Shown here piece by piece: positions 23,001-33,249 of a stretch of DNA of 64,000 nt. A model generated the notes under the pieces. That model worked only from the letters and a program-made list of their open reading frames with translations. It searched no databases and had not been told where the DNA came from. The stretch's first letter is position 1. The number at the start of each line of letters is the position of its first letter. Position numbers and translations under genes: made by a program. This DNA comes from Pogonophryne albipinna (Eukaryota > Chordata > Actinopteri > Perciformes > Artedidraconidae), in the NCBI GenBank assembly GCA_028583405.1, contig CM053244.1, forward strand, positions 2,465,607-2,529,606. Direction: 5' to 3'.

Positions 23001-24960
23001 CACTGTTGCCTTGACAACGAGGCACAAGCATAATGTCAATATCTCCTCAGAGATGCGTTCTTTGCACACTTCTTCTGTTTGCAGTGAGCAACTCTTCACC
23101 AACACACTGATTCAGAGAACCCAAAAGGTGGTGCACAGCTATCCAATGCTGCTGTAATCACAGCCATTCAGCTACTGAGAAAAACTCAATTTAAATCTCT
23201 CTCCCAACGGGTTACAAAATAAAACGGCTGAGGTCAGGAATGCTGAAACAGGTGAATGTTAAAACAAACTAATGATAGTAGTCTGCCTATTCTTTATTAC
23301 TTCAGTTCTAAGTTAATAGGCAAAACAAGGAAACTTTCCCTAACCACAGATTAATCTTTTATCTACTTGGTTATTCTATTCATTTTCAAATTGTTTATCT
23401 AAGTTGTGTTACAAGCATGGTGAGGTTGTAACAGAATACACAAATAACTGTATTCAATCCGCGCCGTATTTGAAAACTGTAATGAATTAAAATCAATGTT
23501 TAACGACGTAATATAAGTTAAATATATTGTTAAGCTAATTACTGTTTTATTGTGAAGGCATCTCTGGTGAACAGCGGCCTGTGGCTTTTATTTTGAAAGG
23601 CCGTTCCGGAAATATACTCCGTAATGTGAACAGTGAGCTTGACTTCTAGAAACACGGAAAGTTACGATAACAATCGTTCTAATGCATTAAATAAAGTCAT
23701 GAAAGAGACAAGGAGGGGAAAAGGCGTGTGGAAGTAAGCAATGAACTGAAAATGCCACCAATCCTCCGTTTTAACCATGGTTTTAACGTGATGGCGGACA
23801 TTGAAAACCGAAGCGGGCATAAGCACCCCGTCATACACACACAAGATTCCTTCTGACCGACAAGAGCTCAAAAACCCTTCTGCTTATCACTTACTACTCT
23901 TTGTTTTATTCATAACCTAAAAATACAATTGTGGTGAATAGCTTGCGTCTTCCTACTCTCAAAACTTCTCATAAAACCACAAAGTGACGTAACTGTGTCC
24001 CACAAAAACGGCTAAAAACACAAATTATAGTTTCTTATTTATTTCAATATCTACCACCTCAAATCACACATTGATCAATTAATTTTCAATGTATTCACTC
24101 CAACTTCAGATCACTCGATCTTTCTCTTCTTCCATGATTGACTTCGTATCTATTATCTGACTAGGTTGATATGTGTTCATTTGTATTTATTAATACACTG
24201 GACAAATCTTGTCGTTACTTAATGTCCTTATTCTATTTATTTGAATGTTCTTAATTCAGACGTGCACACAGCATATGGTTGTACACCCTGTTCGCCTCCA
24301 GAGGGCAGCAGCTGACCACGAATGAACTTCCCAGCTTCTGCAAACCTTGTCTCCTGTTCTGCACTAAACTATACTTCTGCCCTTTCCTCTCAATTATTAC
24401 ACAGATTTGACGTAAAAAATAACACAATTTATTACAGAATTTCCCCAGCGAGTCAGCCGTGCAGGACTAGACTACCTCACGGAGACCTCACTGGTTCACT
24501 TTGCTAGGTCAAGAATGCTCTACTTGACTCTACACAAATATAACTCGATGCCCGGTCCGGAATGCCCTACCGAACTCTGAGCACCGACTTTGCTATTAGT
24601 GAGCTAAGGACTGGAATATACACCAGACTCTTACACACCCTTAGTGTCCTATAGGCCAGGAATATACACCTGACTCTTATACACACTTAGTGTCCTATAG
24701 GCCAGGAATATACACCTGACTCTTATACAAACACTTTCTTAAGTATTGTATTTTTTACCGTGACTAAGAACACTGAGAACCGATGACAACTCTAAAATTT
24801 TGTAGCAAAGCCAAATCACAGATTTTGGTAATCAACAGGTATCTGTTTTACCTTTGTATTATGTAGGACGTCCTGGTTTAGTTGTCAACGGTGTCCCGGG
24901 TGTCCTCCCCTGGACAGAAATTCGTCCGCTGGCTGTCGGTGGTCCTTCTAGAGACCAGCA
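20045..24960 (-). other. Non-coding internal region of retrovirus-like copy 1
   Basis: About 4.9 kb with no frame above 101 codons and no recognisable gag, protease, RT or RNase H motif. Nearly all of it recurs in copy 2 in the same order, so it moved as part of the element. It includes a block at about 23,480-23,830 that resembles 28,410-28,930. Copy 1 has ~200 bp (about 22,072-22,276) and ~70 bp (about 22,812-22,885) that copy 2 lacks. Confidence 0.7.
24610..24730. repeat. Tandem duplication, about 55-bp unit
   Basis: GAATATACACCTGACTCTTA and TTAGTGTCCTATAGGCCAG recur two to three times. Copy 2 has only a single related unit (about 60,815-60,840), so the expansion is specific to copy 1. 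Confidence 0.85.
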
Positions 24961-24963
24961 CTC

Positions 24964-24982
24964 ATCACGTCGGGAGTCACCA
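24964..24982 (-). other. Primer-binding site, tRNA-Trp type (copy 1)
   Basis: In element orientation TGGTGACTCCCGACGTGAT lies 3 bases after the 5' LTR. It matches the 3' end of animal tRNA-Trp with one extra base; the avian leukosis virus group is known to use this primer. This fixes the element as minus-strand and retrovirus-like. Confidence 0.8.
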
Positions 24983-24985
24983 GAT

Positions 24986-25747
24986 TGTTGAAGCAAACAC
25001 AATAGTGGTGGCTTAAAGCCCACCTCTGCTCCGCGCCGTTCGTTAGATGAGCCTGGTCAGATTAATAAGAGAAGGAGTTCAAAACACCGGCATAAAAGTT
25101 ATAACAATAATCTGATTTTAATGGTAAAAAACACCAATACAAATTACAGAGTACTCGGACTCCCAGCTCTACTGCTGTGCGATACAGGTATCGGGACCAG
25201 CCAGTCAGAAACAAGGGGGGCCCTTTGCATGAATAAACAACAGTATATATGGACATTTTTGGGGCGGATATGTGGGTCGGCTCTTCCATCCCATTTTACT
25301 CCTAAGTGAAGCGTGAGAGCCTCGGAACTAGTCAAGGTCAGAATCACTTTTTATCTTCCACCTAACTTCACTCCTTTACTTTCCCAGGGAAGATTTCACA
25401 CAAACTATTATTTCCCAAAACAATCAAACATTGTACACAGAGATATTGGTGCTTGAGATTATACTGGCCCCAGGAAGAACCTTGAATAAGAACATGTGCA
25501 TGTGCTGGGGGGGAAAGTGTATGTGTGTGTGTGTGATATCTGGGTCAGTGAGTGTAAGTGTGTGTGCTGGAGACAGGAGGTGTAAGTGTGTGTGTCAGGG
25601 TATCTGGGTCATTGAGTGTAAGTAAAAAAGGGTTATATATATAGGATTACTTTAAAACAGTCCCAAATAATACATGTTCACTTCAATACAGTTCAAGATA
25701 ATACCTGTTTACTTTAATACAGTTTAGAACAATATCTGTTTGCTTTA
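24986..25747 (-). repeat. 5' LTR of retrovirus-like copy 1
   Basis: Pairs with 17,659-18,426. Differences noticed include a shorter GGTGGG/TG tract and a one- to two-base indel near 25,157. Confidence 0.92.
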
Positions 25748-27003
25748 CAGCTCATTAAGAAAAGCCTCATATTTAGTTTTATCAAAAGTGATTTCAGATC
25801 TATATAATTCAGAATAAAAGGATTGGAATGCATCATTAATCCGCTTAGGGTCGGTGGTTATCTCCCCTTGCTGGGTTTTGATAGAAGGGATGTCAGCGAA
25901 GTGTTCATCAGCACAAATTTTCATAGCCAGCAGGTGACTAGGCCTAGAGCCGTGGAAGTAATAGTGTTGTCTTGTCCTGTGCACCAAAAATTTGGATCGC
26001 TGTCTAAGAATTGAGTCGATTTCTTTCTTAACTAGCTTTAACCTTAAATTAAGCTGTTCAGTGTAATTCGATTGAAGTGAAGCGTTCAGATTAGCGTACA
26101 CATTTTCTAATATTTCCAATTTGGAGAGTCGAGCCTTTCGCAGATTAGATGCAAATAGTGTTGAATTGCTCCTGATAAATCCCTTAATTGAGTCCCACAA
26201 TATCCTAGGATCTTCGACAGATCCTACATTAAACTCAAAAAATGCGGTGAGTTTTGCCTTAAATTGTTTACAGAAATCATCATTTTTAAGCAAAGTTGTG
26301 TTAAATCGCCACCTAGGGGCCCGGGAAGAGAGTCTTCTTAGTGAGGCCTTTGTGATCGGAGAGAGCTATTGGCAGCATGGAAACATGCTGTCAAAGAGAT
26401 GGGGTGAGGCGAACAAATAGTCGATTCTAGAAAAGGTCTTATGTCTGGAGGAGAAGAAAGAAAAGTCTTTCGAAGAGGGGTTAATCAGGCGCCATTGGTC
26501 CACTAGCCCTGTTTCGTGAGCCCACGCACGCAGGGCGGAAGAAGCCCTCCTTTGGTCTGTTGTCTCAGAGGCTCCTGATCTATCTATAGCTGGGTCCCAT
26601 ACAGCATTAAAATCGGCCCCTACGATAAACGAGTAGTCTGTCAACTCTAACATGGCGGCAGTGAGCACATTATAGAAATCTCCCTCAAATGACGCAATTT
26701 TCCTATTAGAACATTCGACTTTTGCGATAGTTATCCGGCCTGTTGTGTCTGCCCATACATCTAAAACTTTTATATTTAAATTGCGCTTAGCCACTATGGT
26801 CACTCCCCGGATTTTAGTACTTGCAGAAGAAGATGCTATGACATGATAGAATTTGTCAGCCAGTCTTCCTTCAGAAGGTGAGTTTCACTCAGTAATGCCA
26901 AATCCACCTTTTTCTTCCTCAACAAGCCTAGGACACTGGTGCGTTTATGTGGAGCGTTAAGGCCCCCCGTATTCCAAACCAATATGTTTAAATTAGCCAT
27001 TTA
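25748..27003 (-). pseudogene. L1 ORF2 endonuclease segment
   Basis: N-terminal part of L1 ORF2. Start at the ATG at 27,003: MANLNILVWNTGGLNAPHKR, then VDLALLSETHLL, the usual opening of an APE-type endonuclease. A frameshift near 26,885 moves to the frame KIRGVTIVAKRNLNIKV, with FIVGADFNAVWDP and SRIDYLFASPHLFDSM. The SDH block (IALSDHKGL) near 26,350 lies in another frame, next to an in-frame TAG at 26,366. The rest to 25,752 is a helical linker (RILWDSIKGFIRSN) running into the RT domain. The last residues FLNEL join directly to LELPCL at 17,654 once the LTR element is removed. Confidence 0.88.
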
Positions 27004-27261
27004 TAAAGGTGAGCAGTGTGTACCAGTATAATAATAAAAGGAATGCACAGAAATTGTGGAAAGGACCTGAGGTATCCCGCCCACCGCAAAAAACCCATGA
27101 GCAAAAAGGTAAAAACAAAAACATGCACACATATGACAAAACAAAAAAGGAGAGGCCATTACACCCCCAACGGCCCTCACACAAAAAGAACCAAACAGTC
27201 CGCAACCAGAATAAGAACCAAGGGCTATACAGAATTGAGCCCAACAACATCCCATCCAATC
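27004..27261 (-). other. L1 inter-ORF region
   Basis: Immediately upstream of the ORF2 start. Rich in T on the coding strand, with no conserved frame. The minus frame ending at 27,001 is not recognisable. Confidence 0.5.
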
Positions 27262-27745
27262 CAATCCAATCCATTTTATTTATATAGCACATTTAAAAAC
27301 AACAGAGTTGAACAAAGTGCTGTACATCAACAACTGTATAAAAACATAGCATAAATACATAAAAACAGACAGGACATGAAACAAATGTAATACACGAGAC
27401 AATGAAACCAGATCAGAAGCCACCGACTGAAAAACTCACCAATATGACGTAAAAACAATACAAAACACTAGTAAGGTAAAAAATAAATAAATAAAAACCA
27501 CATTTAACAGCACAAGTGTCACCTGGTATGTACAGTAAAAGCCAGGGAAAATAAGTGGGTTTTTAAACGAGATTTAAAAACAGGCAGAGTTGGAGCAAGT
27601 CTAACCTGGAGGGGTAATTCGTTCCATAACTTTGGAGCTGCAACAGCAAAGGCTCTATCTCCCCGCTGCTTTAGCCTCGATTTTGGGACTACCAGAAGGA
27701 GTCTGTCAGCAGACCTCAGTGACCGTGTGGGTGTGTTAACATCAA
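27262..27745 (-). mobile_element. L2-type LINE, 3' end fragment
   Basis: On the minus strand it encodes the C-terminal end of an L2-type RT protein: LRSADRLLLVVPKSRLK at about 27,720-27,670, RAFAVAAPKLWNELPLQVRL and FKSRLKTHLFSLAF. A 3' tail with GTGCTATATAAATAAAATGG and TTGGA repeats follows. It closely parallels the end of the intact L2 ORF at 55,000-55,170. 5'-truncated. Confidence 0.85.
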
Positions 27746-28395
27746 CCCGAAAAATGTGCTAGTGGGAAGCCATAAAATCTAACTAGCAGGTCTCACACAT
27801 TTAACATGGATAGCAAAAGCTGCTAAAGATTTGTAATAACATCTAATAATAGTGCGTATATCAAAATAATGAAATTAAATCTATATATCCTCAAATATAC
27901 ATATCCATACATGCTCATAAAAAACAATGTAAATGTACTGCCAGGGATCTATGAATCATTAAATGATTAATGTAGTAACTCAACTAGCAGACTGACAGTA
28001 ACCTAACCCCAAGAACATATCAAAAATAAATGTAGCAGATATAACTGAGTTTACGGTCAAGTCAAGTGTACTTATGCAGAAGCTGCCCGTTAACTGGGCG
28101 TAACATTACCGACAAAGCTAATAAAGATTACTGCATTTAACAAGGAACTGTGCCAAAGCTACAGTCCCAAAAGAACAGAGAGAGGAAAAAATAATCCCTT
28201 GTAGATAAATTAAGCCGGCCCACTAACGGAGCTAACATAGCTAGCCACACATAGTCAACACAGTATTGCTACAGGCCCAGAATGGCCTGCTTCGTGTGTA
28301 CAGGTTCATTGTAAAACACGTGAAACCGGGTGTGCTAACGGCGCTAAGACAGCTAGCCGCATATAGCTTCCATGGATAGTCACAAAACAGTAGTG
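27746..28395. other. Unassigned, probably L1 inter-ORF DNA
   Basis: No frame or TIR seen. Two similar CTAACGG(A/C)GCTAA-type segments at about 28,223 and 28,336 may be a short degenerate duplication. Confidence 0.3.
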
Positions 28396-29162
28396 TTAGA
28401 AATTAAAATCAATGTTTTGATAGCATAATGTACCGTAAACATACCGTCAGTTTAAATGCTGTTTTATACTGAAAAACCAGAAGTTCCTGTGCACAAACAG
28501 TTGTTAAGCTTTTATTCTGAAAATCCTTCATCTCCGGTTAGCATTTAGCATGAGGCTAATATACCATTTACTATAGAGGTGAATTTAGCAGCGATATGAT
28601 ATGATGTTGCACACCGAAACCTACTGATTTCAACACTACAACTATAGACGTCGAGATATTATTATTGTTGAATATTAAATGAAGGTACAGTTTATTTGAG
28701 TACGTTATTGTTTACAGATGTGGGTAGCATGTGACAACTTCCGGAACGACCGGAAACCAAACTGCTGTGAAGTATTTCCTGTATTTTTTGGAGTATTGAT
28801 TACAGCGTTTAGAATGTGTTAAATGAAAAGTCATGAAAGAGTTAAGGAAGAGAAAAGGCGTGTTTAGATATATATTGAATGTACAATGTCTGTATCCTCT
28901 GATATGCAAAACAACGGACATTAAAACGTGGAGAGCCGGCCCGCAGGGAGGAGCCAGCAGAGGATATATAAACAGCCGGACCTGAGGGGTTCGGCCTCTT
29001 TCTTCACCTGCCAGAGCCAGGAACCACAGCTGCTTTTCTGTCGAACAATATTCTGTTTGTAACATAACCGCGCCTTTTTTTTTAAAGTACCAATTTGAAA
29101 CCATCTCAGAGACTCCATTTAGTCTCCTTTTTAAGCCTTTTTAAGAATAACCAACACAGATA
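28396..29162 (+). mobile_element. LTR-like or promoter-bearing insertion in the L1
   Basis: Bounded by the 8-bp direct repeat AACAGTAG (28,388-28,395 and about 29,163-29,170). It starts TGTTAGAAATTAAAATC. Near its 3' end it has GAGGATATATAAACAGCCGG followed by a pyrimidine-rich CTCTTTCTTC, a TATA/initiator arrangement. About 500 bp resemble, imperfectly, the retrovirus-like internal block at 23,480-23,830. It could be a solo LTR of a related element, or a hAT-sized insertion given the 8-bp duplication. Confidence 0.45.
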
Positions 29163-29215
29163 ACAGTAGTCAGTTTACAGCCACAGGGCTTGGGCGATCT
29201 TGATGTGCAAACCTG

Positions 29216-30074
29216 TTACTCATTGCCAACATGAGGGTCGCTATGATCCGGTGAAATGGTCATCGGTGCAGCTTGCTCCTCTCCCAGCTCCGCCGGGACG
29301 TCAACGAGGCGACCAGGAGAAGGGCGCTTCTCCAAAAACCGCTCCGCATCCACGGCTGAAGCGAAGAGATGAGTGGAGTAACCCATTCTAATCTTGAGAG
29401 TGGCAGGGTAAATCAAGAAAGCATCAGTTCCCTTTTCCCGTGCCAAAGCCATAGCCCGTGAGAATGCTCTTCGGCGTTTAGCTGTATAATCGCTGAAGTC
29501 AGCAGCGAAGCGGAGAGCTCTGTTGCTGATTGAAGGGGGGTGTTTCCTCGCCTCACGGAGGATAGCTTGGCGTGTGGAGAAGCGTAGACAGCAGAAGAGA
29601 AAAGCCCGGGGCCGTTCTCCCTCCGTAGGGTGACCGCCGCGGAAGATTCTGTGGGCACGCTCTATTTCAGGTTTAAGTTGCTTCAGAGCGGGGAACCAAG
29701 TGGGTATCATGCGTTCCAGAAACTGCACCGGGGCGTCACCCTCCGCGTAGACCATAAACACGAATGTTGCACCTCCAATTACGGTCCTCAAGATCCGCTA
29801 TCTTCTGTTCGAAACCCAGCATCTTTTCTTGAATGGTGGAAAGGACGGTAGAATCTTTCTTAGAGCTATTTTTCAAAGCATCCAGCTCTCCTTCAGCTGA
29901 AGTAATCCTTGTCGTTACAGTTGCTAGCTCTGAGTGCATAGCATCAATCTTGTTAGCTACTCGATCGAGGCTAGCATCTAGCTCCTCACGTAGCAAGGTC
30001 CTCACCACTTCGGCGATCGATTTAATATCTTCATCTTTCAAAGTTTTAGTCGATTTTCCCTTTGCCTCCGTCAT
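29216..30074 (-). pseudogene. L1 ORF1 protein, one frameshift
   Basis: ORF1 of the L1 described above. Start at the ATG at 30,074 (MTEAKGKSTKTLKDEDI). A coiled coil spans about residues 15-95. The ORF1 signature IADLEDRNWRCNIRVYGL leads into the RRM-like region. A one-base insertion (an extra G near 29,742) shifts the frame; the other frame continues EGDAPVQFLERMIPTWFPAL, EIERAHRIFRGG, RQAILREARKHPP and ends at 29,216. The C-terminal half has LRFAADFSDYTAKRRRAFS, as expected for the basic C-terminal domain. ORF2 lies downstream after insertions. Confidence 0.88.
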
Positions 30075-30209
30075 TCTTATAGCTTTCCAACAGATAATTC
30101 GGCGTGAAATGACTTAATGTGTAATAATAGTGGGATGTTGTCGGGGAGCTCAAGACTTACGCAGCCATTTCGTTCCCGCGGTCAACCGGAAGCCACATAT
30201 GAGTGATTT

Positions 30210-30839
30210 GTCACATTTATAACAGTAACTTAGCAAAATGTTCAAAGAAGCATGTCATTAAGGGGATATTAGCAGAGGTTAGATAACGTTCTGCAGTGGT
30301 TAGTTAACGTTTTGCAGTTGAGTTCATGTATTTTTTTCGTTTTCTTTCCTAGTTATCATTTGGTAATAAACCCAATTCAAAATGTATCTATCTGTAGATA
30401 TCTTTCTGTCAAAAATGTATTAGCTAAAAGACCTGCTCACAACAAGTTAGCTTAGCGCTAAAGCTGCACGTGGTTTAGCTTACAGGTCTGTTCATATGGT
30501 AACAAAACCGATTTAAAATGGCATGGCATTAAGGGGATATTAGCAGAGGTTAGCTAACACTTAACGTCTGTTCATATGGTAAAAAAACGATTTAAAATGG
30601 CTTTTTATAAGGTTGCATATGAGTGATTTGTCACATTTATAACAGTAACTTAGCAAAATGTTCAAAGAAGCATGTTATTAAGGGGATATTAGCAGAGGTT
30701 AGATAACGTTCTGCAGTGGAGTTAATGTGTTTTTCACGGGAGTGTTTTGTCACATTTACAACAGGACAGGAACTTAGCAATATTAGATATTAGCAGAGGT
30801 TGCTTAACGTTTTGCAGTAGAGTTAATGGTTTAAAAATT
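30210..30839 (+). repeat. Remainder of the ~430-bp tandem repeat
   Basis: 30,210-30,384 completes the unit begun at 7060. 30,385 onward is the second unit, with a third partial degenerate unit to about 30,840. Repeated landmarks are GGGGATATTAGCAGAGGTTA and TTGTCACATTTATAACAG. Non-coding. Confidence 0.8.
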
Positions 30840-31192
30840 AAATGAATAACAGTTAATGTTACTACAGATGTAGCGCTTCATTTCAGACGCCTTCCCGTGC
30901 GGGTCCGTGATCGGCACGGGGTGGGCCCCTGCTGAAAAGGAAAACCCCCCCGCAGGACTTGAAACGCCCCCTTGATAAATACATTTAATTATAATGAAAC
31001 CAGCTGCAATGGATCATGGATCCACCAGGGGGAGCCGTGAAAAGCTGCCACACTGGAACTCATGTGAAATAAACAGCTGATCTACAGGTATCTGATATAG
31101 CGGATATTTGTTAAGATCCATATGTCACGGATAGGATCATATTCTGTGCTAAATAAGAGACATGTAATCATTTACTAAACATCACCATGTTT
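30840..31192. other. Unassigned DNA
   Basis: No gene. ACAGATGTAGCGCTTCATTTCAGACGCC at 30,866 (shown in two parts: ACAGATGTAGC and TCATTTCAGAC) resembles the 3' end of the transposase-like gene at about 40,629, which may mark a shared element end. The next ~60 bases are strikingly G/C-rich. Confidence 0.25.
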
Positions 31193-31500
31193 TTATTTAA
31201 CAAAATAATGTTTAATTCACGTTGGCGTAAGTACAAAACCATCGCTATGTTTTTAGATCAAGAAATGCAGCCCTGCTCAAACAAACGATTTTCAATCATC
31301 ATCCTCACGATCATTTAATGTATCATATGTTCGCGAATTGAAATGAATGCACTAATACATGTAGTTTAATCCACGTGAGTTTACAACAACTAAAATAATC
31401 GCTTTGTTTTTATATCACATCCGACCGGAGGAAAATGCAGCACGGCTCTCACTACCGATCATCCTAATCCTACGGGCAAACAATAATATGTACAGTGTTA
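31193..31500 (-). mobile_element. Fragment of the 12-kb TTAA element
   Basis: Reversed, diverged copy of part of 12,730-13,040: CGATCATTTAATGTATCATA, TTCGCGAATTGAAATGAATG and the TATCACATCC block occur in the same order as in the 61.8-62.6 kb copy. Neither terminus is present. Confidence 0.75.
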
Positions 31501-31582
31501 ATAGTTTACTGTATTATTAGTTTCACCCTACATTTAATCATTCAAACAAAAATTATATTTTGTTTATTTTTAACGAAATACA

Positions 31583-31714
31583 TGAATTAATAATATATTT
31601 ATTAGACTGAGGCTAGCCCTGTCTCTTAAATAAACTGTTTTGCAAAATGTCGTTTTGTGTGATTTTTGCATCTTATTCAGATGCATTATACTTTGTATTA
31701 ACAATTTTCATACC
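31583..31714 (+). mobile_element. Fragment of hAT-A
   Basis: Nearly identical to 11,022-11,150 of hAT-A (TTATTAGACTGAGGCTAGCC, ATTCAGATGCATTATACTTT), which includes the end of the acidic first exon. Ends abruptly at the large inverted repeat. Confidence 0.85.
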
Positions 31715-32012
31715 ACTGCTTACCGTTTTCATACTTTATATATCTTAGCATATTCACACACACTGTTCATACTGCTCACAGGCTGATATCTAGTGTATTC
31801 ATACCCCTCACTGTTTATTCATCATTCAATTCATTCTATATTTCATTCTGTAGATTGTGTACATTACTTTTCACTTTAATGCTTGTTGCACATGGTTAGA
31901 AGCTAAACTGCATTTCGTTGTCTCAGTACCTGTAATCTGTGCAATAACAATAAAGTTGAATCTAATCTTGAGCAGGAACAAATGTATTTACTTAGTACAT
32001 ATCTGACATTAA

Positions 32013-33249
32013 AGGGGAAAAGAAACACCATTACAGCTTTAATATTCCGGTAGTTTATTCATTTTACAATGGATATTGATCGTAATATTTATTGTATATG
32101 ATATTACTCGCCAAAAGAAAATTAATTATCCGCCGGCCGGGTGGGGAATTCCGGGACCAGGCCGCTGCCATTAGGGGAGTCCCAAATGGTGACGTCACTG
32201 TGTGGGTCCTCGCTCCGGGTATCCATACCGGATACCATATTTTTGCTTTTGAAAAGAGCATTACCTTGGTTTTATCCACATGTACCAGTGGTCAGTTGAC
32301 ATATATTTTGTATTATTTTCCAACACCTCATACTTCTTGGCAATACCATCCATTGAACACCTAGTCCAGCAATACTAGCCTTTTTAGGGCTGTTTTCGAC
32401 AGATGAGCGTGTGTATGCCAGTTTAATTAGTTGAGCTAGAGAACACTCCCAATTCTCCATTGTACGTCATAATAATAGCTACCATTTAGTTTGGACGCGA
32501 TTGCGTTAATTAATAAGGTCACACTGTGTCAGTAAATACATGTGTGAGCTAGTAATCTGGTAGTGCTGCAATATTTACCTCTCTCTCGGCAGCTGAAGCA
32601 ACTCGTTTGGTGGCTCGAACTTCACGTTTGTTGACACTGTCATTGTCTTGCGCGGCCGACGTGCTGGGACCGTCGGTGTTCCCGACTGCATACGTTGAGA
32701 AATCGAATATTGTGGGAACAGATCCTGGCTTCAAATCCGATGTTTTGTATTGAACCAGGCATCCAGACTCAAACCTCATTTTGTGGACATAATCGTAATT
32801 TTTAAAGTGTTCGCTGCACACACGTGCGTACTGATTCAGCGGCGGATCGGACCGTTTCATGGAAATAACCCATGCTTTGAGCAGCTTCTCATCCTTTAGT
32901 GGCAGCCTATGGAAATGTACTTCTTCCTTCTTCGTATAAAATCCATTTGTGCAGCCTGGGGCAATACAATACGCTCCTGACGACGACCGTTTTCTTTTGT
33001 TGTAAACTACTGGTGCATTGCACGCCATGTTGTTTGTTATTGAGCTTTGACCCAGGAAGCCGTACCCACACAGTGACGTCACTGGGAAAGTCCCGGAGCT
33101 ATGGAAGCGCCCATGGTCATTAGGCACGTATTTCAAAAAATAAATTTGCGTATCTCGATCGTTTACATTGGAAATAGACTAGATAAATACATTTCCTAAT
33201 GGGAATATTGTCGCATGGAAAGCAGTTTGAAAAGTGTTTCCATTTCCCT
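32013..33249 (-). mobile_element. Kolobok-like TTAA element encoding a THAP protein
   Basis: TTAA at 32,009-32,012 and 33,250-33,253. Inverted ends AGGGGAAAAGAAACAC and, reversed, AGGGAAATGGAAACAC. Subterminal inverted blocks share GTGACGTCACTGTGTGGGT (32,190-32,210, and reversed at about 33,065). TTAA duplication with a THAP protein fits the Kolobok superfamily as known; no DDE transposase core is present, so it is a deletion derivative or non-autonomous. Confidence 0.8.
32549..33028 (-). CDS. THAP-domain protein
   Basis: 159 residues from the ATG at 33,028 (MACNAPVVYNKRKRSSSG). THAP zinc finger at about residues 20-100: CIAPGCTNGFYTKKEEVHFH (first CX4C pair), LLKAWVISMKR (the invariant tryptophan), ARVCSEHF (CX2H pair) and PGSVPTIFDF in place of the AVPTIF box. 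The domain binds DNA through zinc; in Kolobok elements it is the N-terminal part of the transposase. The upstream TTG-initiated extension is in the subterminal repeat and is left out. A donor-like GAGAG/GTAAAT near 32,575 suggests that a longer protein was once spliced to a core now missing. No breaks in the domain. Confidence 0.85.
   Translation of the reverse strand: MACNAPVVYNKRKRSSSGAYCIAPGCTNGFYTKKEEVHFHRLPLKDEKLLKAWVISMKRSDPPLNQYARVCSEHFKNYDYVHKMRFESGCLVQYKTSDLKPGSVPTIFDFSTYAVGNTDGPSTSAAQDNDSVNKREVRATKRVASAAEREVNIAALPDY

Larger units (their letters stand above)
17659..25747 (-). mobile_element. Retrovirus-like LTR element, copy 1 (non-autonomous)
   Basis: Two LTRs (17,659-18,426 and 24,986-25,747) flank a 6.6-kb internal region. 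A 4-bp direct repeat CAGC (17,655-17,658 and 25,748-25,751) marks the insertion in L1 ORF2; the L1 frame resumes correctly across it. Orientation is minus: the primer site is next to the right LTR and the polypurine tract next to the left. Only relics of coding remain near the 3' end (an integrase C-terminal-like block and an envelope leader-like frame). The remaining ~5 kb holds no gag, protease or RT. The two LTRs look nearly identical by eye, with a handful of differences, which suggests a fairly recent insertion. Confidence 0.9.
7318..30195 (-). mobile_element. L1 (Tx1-like) retrotransposon with nested insertions
   Basis: One L1 on the minus strand, with its 5' end near 30,195 and its A-rich 3' end at 7318 (a T run on the plus strand). 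It is flanked by the 14-bp direct repeat CATATGAGTGATTT at 7304-7317 and 30,196-30,209. Order in the direction of transcription: ORF1 (30,074-29,216), inter-ORF DNA with an L2 fragment and an LTR-like insertion, ORF2 endonuclease (27,003-25,748), retrovirus-like insertion, ORF2 RT (17,654-15,760), hAT insertion, ORF2 C-terminus (8,082-7,522), 3' tail. Removing the large insertions leaves roughly 5-6 kb, normal for this group. ORF1 and ORF2 carry frameshifts and stops, so it is inactive. Confidence 0.9.

Noticed and set aside
23662..23871. 69-codon minus frame as gag remnant
   Set aside because: No gag motif; shared with copy 2 only as repeat DNA and broken there.
24964..24982. tRNA-Trp gene fragment
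   Set aside because: Only the 3' end matches, it lies three bases from an LTR, and copy 2 has the same arrangement; it is a primer-binding site.
17659..25751. TG...CA ends for the LTR element with a 2-bp duplication
   Set aside because: The internal LTR edge has TTAAAG, not TGTAAAG, so the TG is contributed by the target; TAAAG...CAACA with 4-bp CAGC fits better.
27009..27354. Lysine-rich plus-strand frames
   Set aside because: Antisense to the L1 inter-ORF region and the L2 tail.
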